NCBI RefSeq assembly: GCF_020042285.1
Contig: NZ_CP083388.1
Coordinates: forward strand, 2,382,001-2,446,000
DNA from: Ferruginibacter albus
GTDB taxonomy: Bacteria; Bacteroidota; Bacteroidia; Chitinophagales; Chitinophagaceae
Length of the DNA stretch: 64,000 nucleotides
Direction: 5' to 3'
The notes below the pieces were generated by a model. The model did no database searches, was not told the DNA's origin, and saw nothing but the letters and a program-made list of their open reading frames with translations. Positions within the stretch are counted from its first letter, which is position 1; every line of letters begins with the position of its first letter. Positions 25,921-34,191 of the stretch are shown here, piece after piece. Position numbers and translations under genes: made by a program.

Positions 25921-27219
25921 ATGATCAAAGCCAGCATTATTACTATAGGCGATGAATTATTAATTGGGCAGGTTGTTGACACCAATAGTGCGTGGATGGC
26001 ACAGGAGCTTAACAAAGCAGGCATCCCTGTTTTAAGACGGGTATCTGTAGGTGATGACTGGAATGAAATATGGCGGACATTGAATGAAGAAAGTAAGAAT
26101 GCTCATATTATTTTAATTACCGGTGGATTGGGACCTACCAGCGATGATATCACCAAGCAATTACTCTGCACTTATTTTAGTGGCAAAATGGTGGTGAACG
26201 AAGAAGCGCTTGCCAACATAAAATATCTTTTTGAAAATGTGTTCAAGCGACCGTTGATCGAGCGCAACCTGAAACAAGCAGAAGTACCCGATACCTGTAA
26301 AGTAATTATTAATAAGAGAGGCACAGCCCCTGGTATGTGGTTTGAGCGACCGCTTTCAGGATCTGTAATCGGTGAAGCGTTGCAAAAAGAATCGTTGAAT
26401 TTAACGCAGGTATTTGTGGCAATGCCCGGAGTTCCTCACGAGATGAAAGGTATTATGCAGGATGATGTTATTCCACTTTTGAAAAATACATTTTCCTTAG
26501 CTCATATTTTTCATCGTACCTTATTGACTGCAGGAGTAGGCGAATCTTTTTTAGCCGAACAGCTGAACGACTTTGAAGCATCCCTTCCATCGCATATTAA
26601 GCTTGCGTATTTGCCTAATTATGGAATGGTACGTTTACGTCTGTCAACACAAGGCTTTAATGAGAGTTTAATTCAAAACGAAATTGACCTGCATTTTGAA
26701 GCATTGAAAATATTAGTAAAAGATCATTTGGTTACTACCGAAGATGAAACAATGGAGAATGTGATAGCAAATCTATTACTTTCAAAAAACAAAATAGTAG
26801 CCACTGCCGAAAGTTGCACGGGTGGTTATATTGCACACTTGCTTACTTCTATTCCAGGTTCATCTAAATTTTATAACGGAAGTGTCATTAGTTATTCCAA
26901 TGATGTAAAAGAGGAATTGTTATTTGTTGATGAGGAGTTAATAAAGGTGCATGGCGCCGTTAGTGAACAAGTGGCAGTTGAAATGGCAACCGGCATATTG
27001 AACAGGATCGAATCGGATTATGCGATCGCTGTGTCAGGAATAATGGGACCTGATGGCGGCTCTGCTGAAAAGCCCGTAGGCACTGTTTGGATCGCCGTAG
27101 GCAATAAGGATAAAATAACTACACAATTATTTCATTTTCGTGTTGACAGGTTGCGAAATATTCAACTGACAGCTTTAAATGCATTGAATTTGCTGAGAAA
27201 ATTTATTTTAGAAGAATAA
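25921..27219 (+). CDS. cinA: CinA family nicotinamide-nucleotide amidohydrolase
   Basis: This two-domain CinA protein is 432 residues from ATG 25921 (a TTG six codons upstream is less likely). The N-terminal molybdopterin-binding-like domain has ITIGDELLIG at the start and GGLGPTSDD at 68-76. It is associated with ADP-ribose pyrophosphatase-like activity in some homologues. The C-terminal PncC-type domain has AESCTGG near 296-302, with Ser298 as the likely catalytic residue, and AVSGIMGPDGG. It deamidates nicotinamide mononucleotide to nicotinate mononucleotide in pyridine-nucleotide salvage. The E2 gene follows 96 bp downstream. The old competence-induced name does not show a competence role here. 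Confidence 0.95.
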   Translation: MIKASIITIGDELLIGQVVDTNSAWMAQELNKAGIPVLRRVSVGDDWNEIWRTLNEESKNAHIILITGGLGPTSDDITKQLLCTYFSGKMVVNEEALANIKYLFENVFKRPLIERNLKQAEVPDTCKVIINKRGTAPGMWFERPLSGSVIGEALQKESLNLTQVFVAMPGVPHEMKGIMQDDVIPLLKNTFSLAHIFHRTLLTAGVGESFLAEQLNDFEASLPSHIKLAYLPNYGMVRLRLSTQGFNESLIQNEIDLHFEALKILVKDHLVTTEDETMENVIANLLLSKNKIVATAESCTGGYIAHLLTSIPGSSKFYNGSVISYSNDVKEELLFVDEELIKVHGAVSEQVAVEMATGILNRIESDYAIAVSGIMGPDGGSAEKPVGTVWIAVGNKDKITTQLFHFRVDRLRNIQLTALNALNLLRKFILEE

Positions 27220-27253
27220 CCTTACTACATAGTCATAAACTTCCTTTTGCAGC

Positions 27254-27285
27254 TTGGAGCTTCTAGCTTATTTTCACTACCTTTA
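27254..27285 (+). promoter_or_regulatory. putative promoter of the E2 gene
   Basis: TTG at 27254-27256, a 21-bp spacer and TACCTTTA at 27278-27285 resemble the Bacteroidota TTG-N19-21-TAnnTTTG pattern, with the final G replaced by A. The ATG lies 30 bp downstream. Confidence 0.4.
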
Positions 27286-27315
27286 ACTATTCAATTTTAC
27301 ACTTCAAATTGTCGT

Positions 27316-28665
27316 ATGAGCTTAGTTGATCTTGTAATGCCGAAATTAGGCGAAAGTATAATGGAAGCTACTATTTTAAGATGGCATAAACATCCCGGAG
27401 ATGCTATTAAGGAAGAAGAAACTGTGTTGGATATTGCTACCGATAAAGTAGATAGTGAAGTTCCATCAACTGCTGCAGGAGTGATCGAGGAATTATTATA
27501 TAAAGAAAACGATGTAGTACCTATCGGTGCTGTTATCGCTAAAATAAGAATCAATAGCAACGCATCGGTGAGTACACCTACTCCACCACCTGCGCCTCAG
27601 GCGGAAGAATATGAAGAAGCAAAGCTGGTAGAAGAAGTTCCTTATCAACCTTTAAATGTTCCACCTCCAACGAATGGCACATCTTCTTCCGGCATTCGTT
27701 TTTATTCGCCGTTGGTATTAAATATTGCTGCGAGTGAAGGCATTGGAATGGCGGAACTGGAAATGATTCCTGGAACAGGACAAGATGGACGTGTGAGCAA
27801 AAAAGATATTTTGAATTATGTAGAAAACAAACGGCAGACAACACCCGGTAATCGTGAAACGATATATACTCCCGCTTCTCATGTCACACCTCTTACTACT
27901 CACAATTCGCAACTGGCAACTCATGAATACGCTCCTCCATCACTAACGACTACGGGTAACGTAGAAATTATTGAAATGGATAGAATGCGTAAGCTGATTG
28001 CAAAACACATGATCGATAGCACGCATACCAGCGCTCATGTAACCAGCTTTGCAGAATGTGATGTTACCAATTTGGTTTTGTGGAGAGATAAAGTAAAAAA
28101 GGAGTTTGAAAAAAGAGAAGGGACAAAGATCACCTTCACTCCTTTATTTGTAGAAGCAATTGTAAAGAGCATAAAAAAATATCCGCTTTTAAGCAGCTCT
28201 GTTGATGGTGATAGAATTATCATTAAAAAAGATCTTAACATTGGCATGGCTGCTGCTTTAGCCAACGGGAACCTCATAGTACCTGTAATTAAAAATGCCG
28301 ATCAGTTGAATTTGGTTGGTCTTACCAAACAGGTAAATCATTTAGCAAGCGCGGCACGGACAAATTCTTTAAAACCGGATGATACCGTTGGAGGCACTTT
28401 TACGTTATCCAACATTGGTACATTTGGAAGCATCATGGGCACCCCTATCATCAACCAGCCACAGGTAGCTATAATGGCGGTGGGTGCTATCAAAAAACGT
28501 CCGGTTGTAATAGAAACTTCTCAAGGTGATAGTATTGCCATCCGGCATATCATGTTCATTTCATTGAGCTATGATCATCGTATTATTGATGGAGCCCTGG
28601 GTTCTACATTTTTGAATGCTGTGGCAAAAGAACTGGAAGCGTTTGATGTGAACAGAAGCATATGA
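27316..28665 (+). CDS. 2-oxo acid dehydrogenase E2, dihydrolipoamide acyltransferase
   Basis: This is the E2 core subunit of a 2-oxo acid dehydrogenase complex, which transfers an acyl group from lipoate to CoA. It has 449 residues from ATG 27316; a longer frame back to 27247 adds non-homologous residues before MSLVDLVMPKLGES. The domains in order are one lipoyl domain with the lipoylated Lys44 in ATDKVDSE, a Pro-rich linker, a peripheral-subunit-binding domain (SPLVLNIAASEG to GRVSKKDIL), a second flexible linker, and the catalytic domain ending with SYDHRIIDG (His421, Asp425). No E1 or E3 gene is adjacent. Whether it serves branched-chain acids, 2-oxoglutarate or pyruvate cannot be settled from sequence alone; a branched-chain-type E2 is my preference. 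Confidence 0.93.
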   Translation: MSLVDLVMPKLGESIMEATILRWHKHPGDAIKEEETVLDIATDKVDSEVPSTAAGVIEELLYKENDVVPIGAVIAKIRINSNASVSTPTPPPAPQAEEYEEAKLVEEVPYQPLNVPPPTNGTSSSGIRFYSPLVLNIAASEGIGMAELEMIPGTGQDGRVSKKDILNYVENKRQTTPGNRETIYTPASHVTPLTTHNSQLATHEYAPPSLTTTGNVEIIEMDRMRKLIAKHMIDSTHTSAHVTSFAECDVTNLVLWRDKVKKEFEKREGTKITFTPLFVEAIVKSIKKYPLLSSSVDGDRIIIKKDLNIGMAAALANGNLIVPVIKNADQLNLVGLTKQVNHLASAARTNSLKPDDTVGGTFTLSNIGTFGSIMGTPIINQPQVAIMAVGAIKKRPVVIETSQGDSIAIRHIMFISLSYDHRIIDGALGSTFLNAVAKELEAFDVNRSI

Positions 28666-29057
28666 TCCGCTTTAGTAAAAGTTATTTTGCTGTAACTATT
28701 GCGTTATTATTGATCGAAGTATTTATTGCATTATTTATACATGATGCTGTTATAAGACCATACATCGGCGACTTCCTCGTTGTTATTTTGCTCTATTGCT
28801 TTGTACGTTCTTTTTTGAATACATCTATCCTTGTCACGGCCATTTGTGTTTTATTATTTTCTTATGTGGTTGAAACAGCACAATATTTTAAGTTCGTTGA
28901 AGTACTCGGCTTAAGCAATTCAAGGTTAGCAAAAATAATTATTGGGACTTCATTTGAATGGACGGATCTGCTGGCTTACACTGCAGGTATCCTATGTGTT
29001 TTATTATTCGAAAAATTAATAGCCAAAAAACAATTGCTTAGGAATACAGTAAAATAA
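28662..29057 (+). CDS. DUF2809 family membrane protein
   Basis: The 131-residue protein has four hydrophobic segments (about 8-28, 36-52, 55-75 and 100-120). Between the third and fourth is the FSYVVETAQYF motif, with GTSFEWTDLLAYTAG further on, as in the DUF2809 family (related to VanZ-like membrane proteins). The function is unknown. Its ATG overlaps the E2 stop by 4 bp (ATGA), so translational coupling is likely, although no functional link is known. Confidence 0.85.
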   Translation: MIRFSKSYFAVTIALLLIEVFIALFIHDAVIRPYIGDFLVVILLYCFVRSFLNTSILVTAICVLLFSYVVETAQYFKFVEVLGLSNSRLAKIIIGTSFEWTDLLAYTAGILCVLLFEKLIAKKQLLRNTVK

Positions 29058-29201
29058 TTTTCTTGATAATTTACAAGTCTCCTAGCATCTTTTAAAATTT
29101 TCTAATACATTTGATGCCTTATGGAGACCAGCAACCATATTAAAAACGGGGCGTTAATCTGAAAAGCCATACGAGTAAGACCAAATCAAAACCCAAAAAA
29201 A

Positions 29202-29531
29202 ATGAACTACTATTTAAAAGTTTTACAGAATTATGCAGTGTTTAATGGACGTGCAAGAAGAAGTGAATATTGGTACTTCTTTTTGTTCAATGTGCTAGCG
29301 TCTATTTTATTTACTGTTATTGGCAAAGTGATCGGCTTTGAAGCTATATCTACAGTTTATACATTAGCAGTTTTAGTTCCTTCTATCGGAGTAGCGGTAA
29401 GAAGAATGCATGATGTTGGTAAAAGCGGGTGGTTTGCGCTTATTCCCATCTATAACCTGGTATTAGCATTAACAGAAGGAGAACAAGGAGAAAATCAATA
29501 TGGCCCCGATCCAAAAGCAGAAACTATATAG
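29202..29531 (+). CDS. DUF805 family membrane protein
   Basis: The 109-residue protein begins with the family signature FNGRARRSEYWYFFLFN and ends with AVRRMHDVGKSGWFALIPIY, the two conserved motifs of DUF805 (YhaH-like). It probably has three or four membrane segments; the family function is unknown. It has its own 144-bp upstream region with a possible TACATTTG box at 29106-29113 and a strong palindromic terminator behind it, so it looks monocistronic. Confidence 0.92.
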   Translation: MNYYLKVLQNYAVFNGRARRSEYWYFFLFNVLASILFTVIGKVIGFEAISTVYTLAVLVPSIGVAVRRMHDVGKSGWFALIPIYNLVLALTEGEQGENQYGPDPKAETI

Positions 29532-29548
29532 TTCAACAAATCATTAAA

Positions 29549-29580
29549 TAAGAAAGGGAGTGAATTCACTCCCTTTCTTA
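29549..29580 (+). terminator. 32-bp perfect palindrome terminator
   Basis: TAAGAAAGGGAGTGAA is followed directly by its reverse complement. The inner part folds around a GAATTC centre and the right arm ends in a T-rich tract, 18 bp after the DUF805 stop. Confidence 0.8.
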
Positions 29581-29672
29581 TTTATACATCGTTTATTTTA
29601 GTAACAATTCCTTAATGATTTCTTTACAATAAACTTAGCTACTGAAACTTCTTTTGCAGAAATATTATGCAA

Positions 29673-31256
29673 ATGAAGAAAATTTACTTATCAGCGATCA
29701 CTCTATTCGCTTTTTCTCTTTTATCACACGCTCAATCATTTACCGCAGGTAATATTGTGGTATATAAAGTTGGAGATGGAACTACAACACTTTCCAATGC
29801 CTCCTTTCCTATAACATTAGACGAATATTCGCCTGCAGGAGTATTGGCGCTATCACATCCAATGCCAACCGCTGCTTCAGGCTCTAACAAAAGAATAGTA
29901 GCTTCAGGTAGCGCTACTTCTGAAGGACAAATGACAAGATCATACGATAAAAGATATTTGATAGTGCCGGGTTACGATGCTGCTACCGGTGTAACCGGAA
30001 TTGCCAGCACTACGGCTTCTGCTAATAATCGCATGGTTGGAATTGTGGGCTTTGATGGATCCATCGATGCAACTACAGCATTAACGGATGCTTATTCAGG
30101 CAATAATCTAAGAGGTGCAACAAGCACCAACGGTACAGACATTTGGGTGTCTGGAACTCCGGGAAGCATTAAATACACCACTAAAGGAGCAACTACGTCT
30201 GTATCTGTTACCGACAGTCCTTCCAATACACGTACCGTAAATGTTTTTAACGGGCAACTTTATGGAAGTTCTGCAAGCGGAACTTATTTAGGAGTTTTCT
30301 CTGTAGGAAGTGGTGCTCCATCTACCTATGCAGCAGGTGCTTCAAGTATTTTGAATGGTTTTCCCCGAGCTAAAATCGGTTCAGTAACTCCAAGTGAATA
30401 TGGTTTTGCTGTAAACCCATCTACTACTATTGTTTATGTAGCAGATGATAACTCTACTGCCAATAATGGTGGCATTCAAAAATGGACATTAAGCGGTGGT
30501 GTATGGTCGATGGCATATGTATTAAATTCAGGTTTAAGTGCAGGAGCAAGATCTGTTATCGTTGACTGGAGCGGCGCTAATCCTGTTATTTATGCAATCA
30601 CTGCAGATGCTACCAACAAATTGGTAAAAGTTACCGATGCAGGTTCATCATCAGCTTTTTCTACTTTAGTTACAGCAAGCGCCAATTATGTTTTTCGTGG
30701 ATTGGCTTTTGCTCCGGAAGATGCGCCAGTGCCTGTTAAGTTAACGAGTTTCACTGCGGTTAGCAATACCAATGCAGTTCAATTACATTGGATCACAGCA
30801 CAGGAAATAAACACTAAAGAATTCACTGTTGAAAAAAGCATTGATGGCATGAGTTTTACAGCCATTTCAAAAACCAATGCAGCAGGAAATACCGGCACAA
30901 CTCATAATTATCAATCAGTTGATAATAACCCTTCTGCAGGCACCAGCTATTACAGGTTAGTAACAACAGACATAGATGGCAATCTTTCTTACAGCGATAT
31001 TGTGAAAGTTAGATACAGTGAAAATATTTCTATATTCCCTAACCCTGTTAAAGATCAATTTACTATTTCTCATCCTGCAAGTACGAATGCAATTTTAAGC
31101 ATTTCTGATATTCAAGGTAAAAGATTGAGATTGGTAACCATAACAAACGGCAGCACTTCTACAAAAGTTTCTGTAAACGGTCTTTCAAAAGGCCAGTATA
31201 TAATTAAATACAGTGACAAAAATAGTGTTACAATAAAAACATTGATAAAAGAATAA
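29673..31256 (+). CDS. T9SS type A sorting-domain secreted protein
   Basis: The product is 527 residues from ATG 29673 (an in-frame ATG at 29667 is equally possible). A signal peptide (MKKIYLSAITLF to SHAQ) is followed by a repetitive domain of β-propeller character, opening with FTAGNIVVYKVGDG. A fibronectin-like PVKLTSFTA segment follows (about residue 350 on), then a type A sorting domain (SIFPNPVKDQFTI ... GKRLRLV ... LSKGQYIIKY ... KTLIKE). It is exported by the type IX system and either anchored or released. No catalytic motif is visible, so the passenger function is unknown. A hairpin terminator follows. Confidence 0.88.
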   Translation: MKKIYLSAITLFAFSLLSHAQSFTAGNIVVYKVGDGTTTLSNASFPITLDEYSPAGVLALSHPMPTAASGSNKRIVASGSATSEGQMTRSYDKRYLIVPGYDAATGVTGIASTTASANNRMVGIVGFDGSIDATTALTDAYSGNNLRGATSTNGTDIWVSGTPGSIKYTTKGATTSVSVTDSPSNTRTVNVFNGQLYGSSASGTYLGVFSVGSGAPSTYAAGASSILNGFPRAKIGSVTPSEYGFAVNPSTTIVYVADDNSTANNGGIQKWTLSGGVWSMAYVLNSGLSAGARSVIVDWSGANPVIYAITADATNKLVKVTDAGSSSAFSTLVTASANYVFRGLAFAPEDAPVPVKLTSFTAVSNTNAVQLHWITAQEINTKEFTVEKSIDGMSFTAISKTNAAGNTGTTHNYQSVDNNPSAGTSYYRLVTTDIDGNLSYSDIVKVRYSENISIFPNPVKDQFTISHPASTNAILSISDIQGKRLRLVTITNGSTSTKVSVNGLSKGQYIIKYSDKNSVTIKTLIKE

Positions 31257-31279
31257 TACGCATAAGCAATTGATTTAGA

Positions 31280-31305
31280 AGCCGGCTGAACAGCCGGCTT
31301 TCTTT
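31280..31305 (+). terminator. hairpin terminator
   Basis: AGCCGGCT is repeated as its own complement around GAAC and followed by TTCTTTTT, 24 bp after the stop of the first type A cargo gene. Confidence 0.75.
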
Positions 31306-31360
31306 TTATAGTAAAAAGTCAAAAATTTGGGTTAAACATCAAATTTTAGTTTATAAAACA

Positions 31361-31368
31361 TATCTTTG
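31361..31368 (+). promoter_or_regulatory. putative -7 box of the 698-aa T9SS protein
   Basis: TATCTTTG matches TAnnTTTG. It implies an unusually long leader of about 170 nt before ATG 31549, which contains two small hairpins (31407-31420 and 31424-31442). Confidence 0.4.
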
Positions 31369-31548
31369 GCGTTCCAAATAGTTTGATCTTAGTATCCGGT
31401 TTTTTTACGATAAAAATCGTTGTAAGAGCATAAAAGGCTCTTATTTATCCTCTTCCATTTCCTCTTAATAACCAGTTATTTCTCCAATTCTCCTGCGTTA
31501 CCGCTTGATGCCTACTTAACCGATCATTTAATCATTTAAAAACAAGAA

Positions 31549-33645
31549 ATGAAAAAATTATTTACACTTGCCTGCCTTACACTCTATGCCGGATTACATG
31601 TAATAGCACAATGCCCTAACAATATAAGGGTTCAGAATATTACATTACCTACTTGCGGCAGTTCAAACGGAAAGTTTGATGTACTTATAGAAAATCACGG
31701 CTCATCTACTATACAGGTTAGTATTAACGGTGGTGCCAATTTTACAAGTACTACCGGAAGTTCTATTACTTTTAATAACCTTACTTCCAACCTGTATAAT
31801 ATCATTGTTAGACAATCAGGTAGCTCCACTAATTGTCAAACATTAAAATTTATACTCCGCTCCGATTATGGCAGTGGTTATACAGCAACAGCTACTAATG
31901 CAACAGGATGTAATGCTACCGGCTCTATTAAAATTGGAGGCGGTGTATTGTCTACCGATTCTGTAGCATGGCTATCCAACGTAAAGCCAAACTTTGTAAC
32001 AGCGGGTTCTTTAACGAACAATACTATTTCCAATCTTATTCCCGGGCAATATTATGTGGTATTTAAAAGTGCTTCCGGCGGACAGTACTGCTATTCTACT
32101 CACTCAGTAACTATTGGCAATAGCGGAACAGCTTGCCCTGCACCAACTTTCTGCGGTAATGCAACAGATCCATCCAATCTTTATCCGAACGGAACTTTTG
32201 GTTCAGGCGGAAATGCAGATGGAACAAATGCACAAATTAACGGCCCGGCATTAGCGGATGGCATTACACAATATACCTATCAGCCTTTAGGTATAAATGC
32301 TCCGCAAGATGGATGTTATGCTATAGCTAATAATACTTTTGCAGGATCAGATATAGGGACGACTCCTTTTAATGGAGGATGGTATGATGGATACGATCAT
32401 GATTATGTGGTAACCGGTCAAAAGAATGGTTATCAAATGGTAGTGAATGCCAGCTTTGACCCGGATATTGTATTACAGCAAACAGTCACCGATCTTTGCC
32501 CTGATAAAAAATATCAATTCAGTGCATATATAAGAAACCTTAAAACAGATCCTACCAGCATACCTGCAAATCTTTCTTTCCTGATCAACGGAGTAGGATT
32601 ATATTCAACCGGAGACATTGCCGGAGGAAATCGTGACTGGAGACAGATCGGCTTTACTTTTCAACCAACCGGAACAACAGCTACTCTTAGCATTAGAAAT
32701 AATGCGCCGGGTGGATCCGGTAACGACTGGGCTTTGGATGATATTTATATGGGTACCTGCATACCATCTATTAAGCTTAATCCAATTATTGTTCCCTGCG
32801 ATAACCCTCCTACACAGGCAACTGCAACATTAACAGACGGCAGTCATTTATATGACACCTATCAATGGCAGGTAAATAAGGCAGATGGCAATGGATTTGT
32901 GAATATTGGAAATGTAGAGACAGGTACATATGCAGCAGATACGTTATTGGCAATAGTTGCTCTCCCTTCAGATCTGGGCACTAATCCTAATACTTACTTT
33001 GGATGGCAATACAGAATAGTAGTTGGTACCAGTGCTACTGACCTAACTTCTGCAAGCTGCTCTTACACTACTTCACAACGCTTGATCTTACAAAACTGCG
33101 GATTAGTATTACCGGTTAAGATCACGAATATCACTGCTGCTTCAGTGGATGGAAAAGGTAAAGTGAATTGGCAGGTTGGAGAACAATCCAATGTATTTAT
33201 GTATGAGGTACAAAAAAGTACTGACGGAAAAAATTATACCCGTTTGGCTTTAGTAGATCCTAAACAAGGCTCTGTTGCTAATTACGAAGCAATCGATAAC
33301 GATCTAAGCGTTGGTGTTACTTATTATCGTGTTAAGGAAGTAGATCAAAATGGAACAATGCTGTTCAGCAAAATTGTAACGATCAATAATTCAAACAATG
33401 CCGCTGCAAACATCTTCATCTATCCTAATCCAAGCAGCAACGATCTGTTTATTCAATTGCCGTCAAACAAAAAGATAAAAAATGCTATTATCTTGAATGC
33501 CATTGGGCAACAAGTATTGGCTACCGGTAATTTGAATGATGTAGTGAACCATATCGGTATCAGCAAATTTGCTCCGGGACTTTATACACTTAAAGTTATT
33601 ACTACAGCAAATGAGATCATAAATACCAAGTTTATAAAAAAATAG
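31549..33645 (+). CDS. T9SS type A sorting-domain secreted protein (698 aa)
   Basis: A signal peptide (MKKLFTLACLTLYAGLHVIAQ, about 1-21) is followed by a Cys-containing N-terminal β domain with a TCGSSNGKFDV-type repeat. A large jelly-roll-like domain follows in the middle (about 200-400; FNGGWYDGYDH, GNRDWRQIGF and WALDDIYMG, reminiscent of galactose-binding or MAM-like lectin folds). A fibronectin-like segment (LPVKITNITA, about 520 on) and a type A sorting domain (IFIYPNPSSNDLFI to KFIKK) complete it. It is exported by the type IX system. Carbohydrate binding is only a fold-based guess. It is monocistronic, between terminators, and has a long leader. Confidence 0.87.
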   Translation: MKKLFTLACLTLYAGLHVIAQCPNNIRVQNITLPTCGSSNGKFDVLIENHGSSTIQVSINGGANFTSTTGSSITFNNLTSNLYNIIVRQSGSSTNCQTLKFILRSDYGSGYTATATNATGCNATGSIKIGGGVLSTDSVAWLSNVKPNFVTAGSLTNNTISNLIPGQYYVVFKSASGGQYCYSTHSVTIGNSGTACPAPTFCGNATDPSNLYPNGTFGSGGNADGTNAQINGPALADGITQYTYQPLGINAPQDGCYAIANNTFAGSDIGTTPFNGGWYDGYDHDYVVTGQKNGYQMVVNASFDPDIVLQQTVTDLCPDKKYQFSAYIRNLKTDPTSIPANLSFLINGVGLYSTGDIAGGNRDWRQIGFTFQPTGTTATLSIRNNAPGGSGNDWALDDIYMGTCIPSIKLNPIIVPCDNPPTQATATLTDGSHLYDTYQWQVNKADGNGFVNIGNVETGTYAADTLLAIVALPSDLGTNPNTYFGWQYRIVVGTSATDLTSASCSYTTSQRLILQNCGLVLPVKITNITAASVDGKGKVNWQVGEQSNVFMYEVQKSTDGKNYTRLALVDPKQGSVANYEAIDNDLSVGVTYYRVKEVDQNGTMLFSKIVTINNSNNAAANIFIYPNPSSNDLFIQLPSNKKIKNAIILNAIGQQVLATGNLNDVVNHIGISKFAPGLYTLKVITTANEIINTKFIKK

Positions 33646-33666
33646 GCCACTAAACTTTTATGCTAT

Positions 33667-33690
33667 AAAGCCACTCGATCGAGTGGCTTT
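33667..33690 (+). terminator. 24-bp perfect palindrome, probable terminator
   Basis: AAAGCCACTCGA is followed directly by its complement 21 bp after the stop. The T tract is short, so confidence is moderate. Confidence 0.6.
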
Positions 33691-33810
33691 ATTATTTGCA
33701 TATAAACGTAAGTAATTTGAATCCTGTATTAACATTTATAAAAAATAATCTCTTTTTTGCTTTTTATTTAGAATTTGTTTTTTATCTTTATTTACGAAAC
33801 ACATCGTATT

Positions 33811-34185
33811 ATGAACAATTCAAAAATTAAACCTACAGAGAGTGAGGTAGAAATTTTGCAGGTATTATGGGATAAGCAGGTGGCTACTGTTAGAGAAGTG
33901 CATGAAGAGCTTACAAAAACCAAGGATGCCGGCTATACCACTACCCTTAAGCTAATGCAGATCATGTTTGAAAAAGGTTTAGTAACCCGCGACAGCAGCA
34001 ATAAAACACATACGTATCAACCCGCTGTAAGCAAAGAAAACACTCAAAATCTTTTTTTAAATAAGATGATAGACTCTTTATTTTCAGGCTCCCCGGCACA
34101 ATTGATCATGCAGGCATTGGGCAATCACAAAGCATCGCCACAGGAGCTGAATGAGATAAGAAATTATTTAAACAGCATGAAATAA
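33811..34185 (+). CDS. BlaI/MecI/CopY family transcriptional repressor
   Basis: The 124-residue winged-helix repressor begins at ATG 33811; a TTG start at 33775 would add 12 residues absent from the family. KPTESEVEILQVLWDK opens the DNA-binding domain, followed by TVREVHEEL and the recognition-helix region YTTTLKLMQIMFEKG. In characterised systems the repressor dimer is cleaved or released when the membrane sensor BlaR1 is activated. The sensor gene follows after 6 bp, so the pair forms an operon that probably autoregulates. No β-lactamase gene is nearby, so the target genes are unknown. Confidence 0.93.
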   Translation: MNNSKIKPTESEVEILQVLWDKQVATVREVHEELTKTKDAGYTTTLKLMQIMFEKGLVTRDSSNKTHTYQPAVSKENTQNLFLNKMIDSLFSGSPAQLIMQALGNHKASPQELNEIRNYLNSMK

Positions 34186-34191
34186 CAGGTT

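Noticed and set aside
27247..27315. Extended N-terminus of the E2 protein
   Set aside because: The added residues do not match the lipoyl domain, and a promoter-like TTG-N21-TACCTTTA falls inside this stretch.
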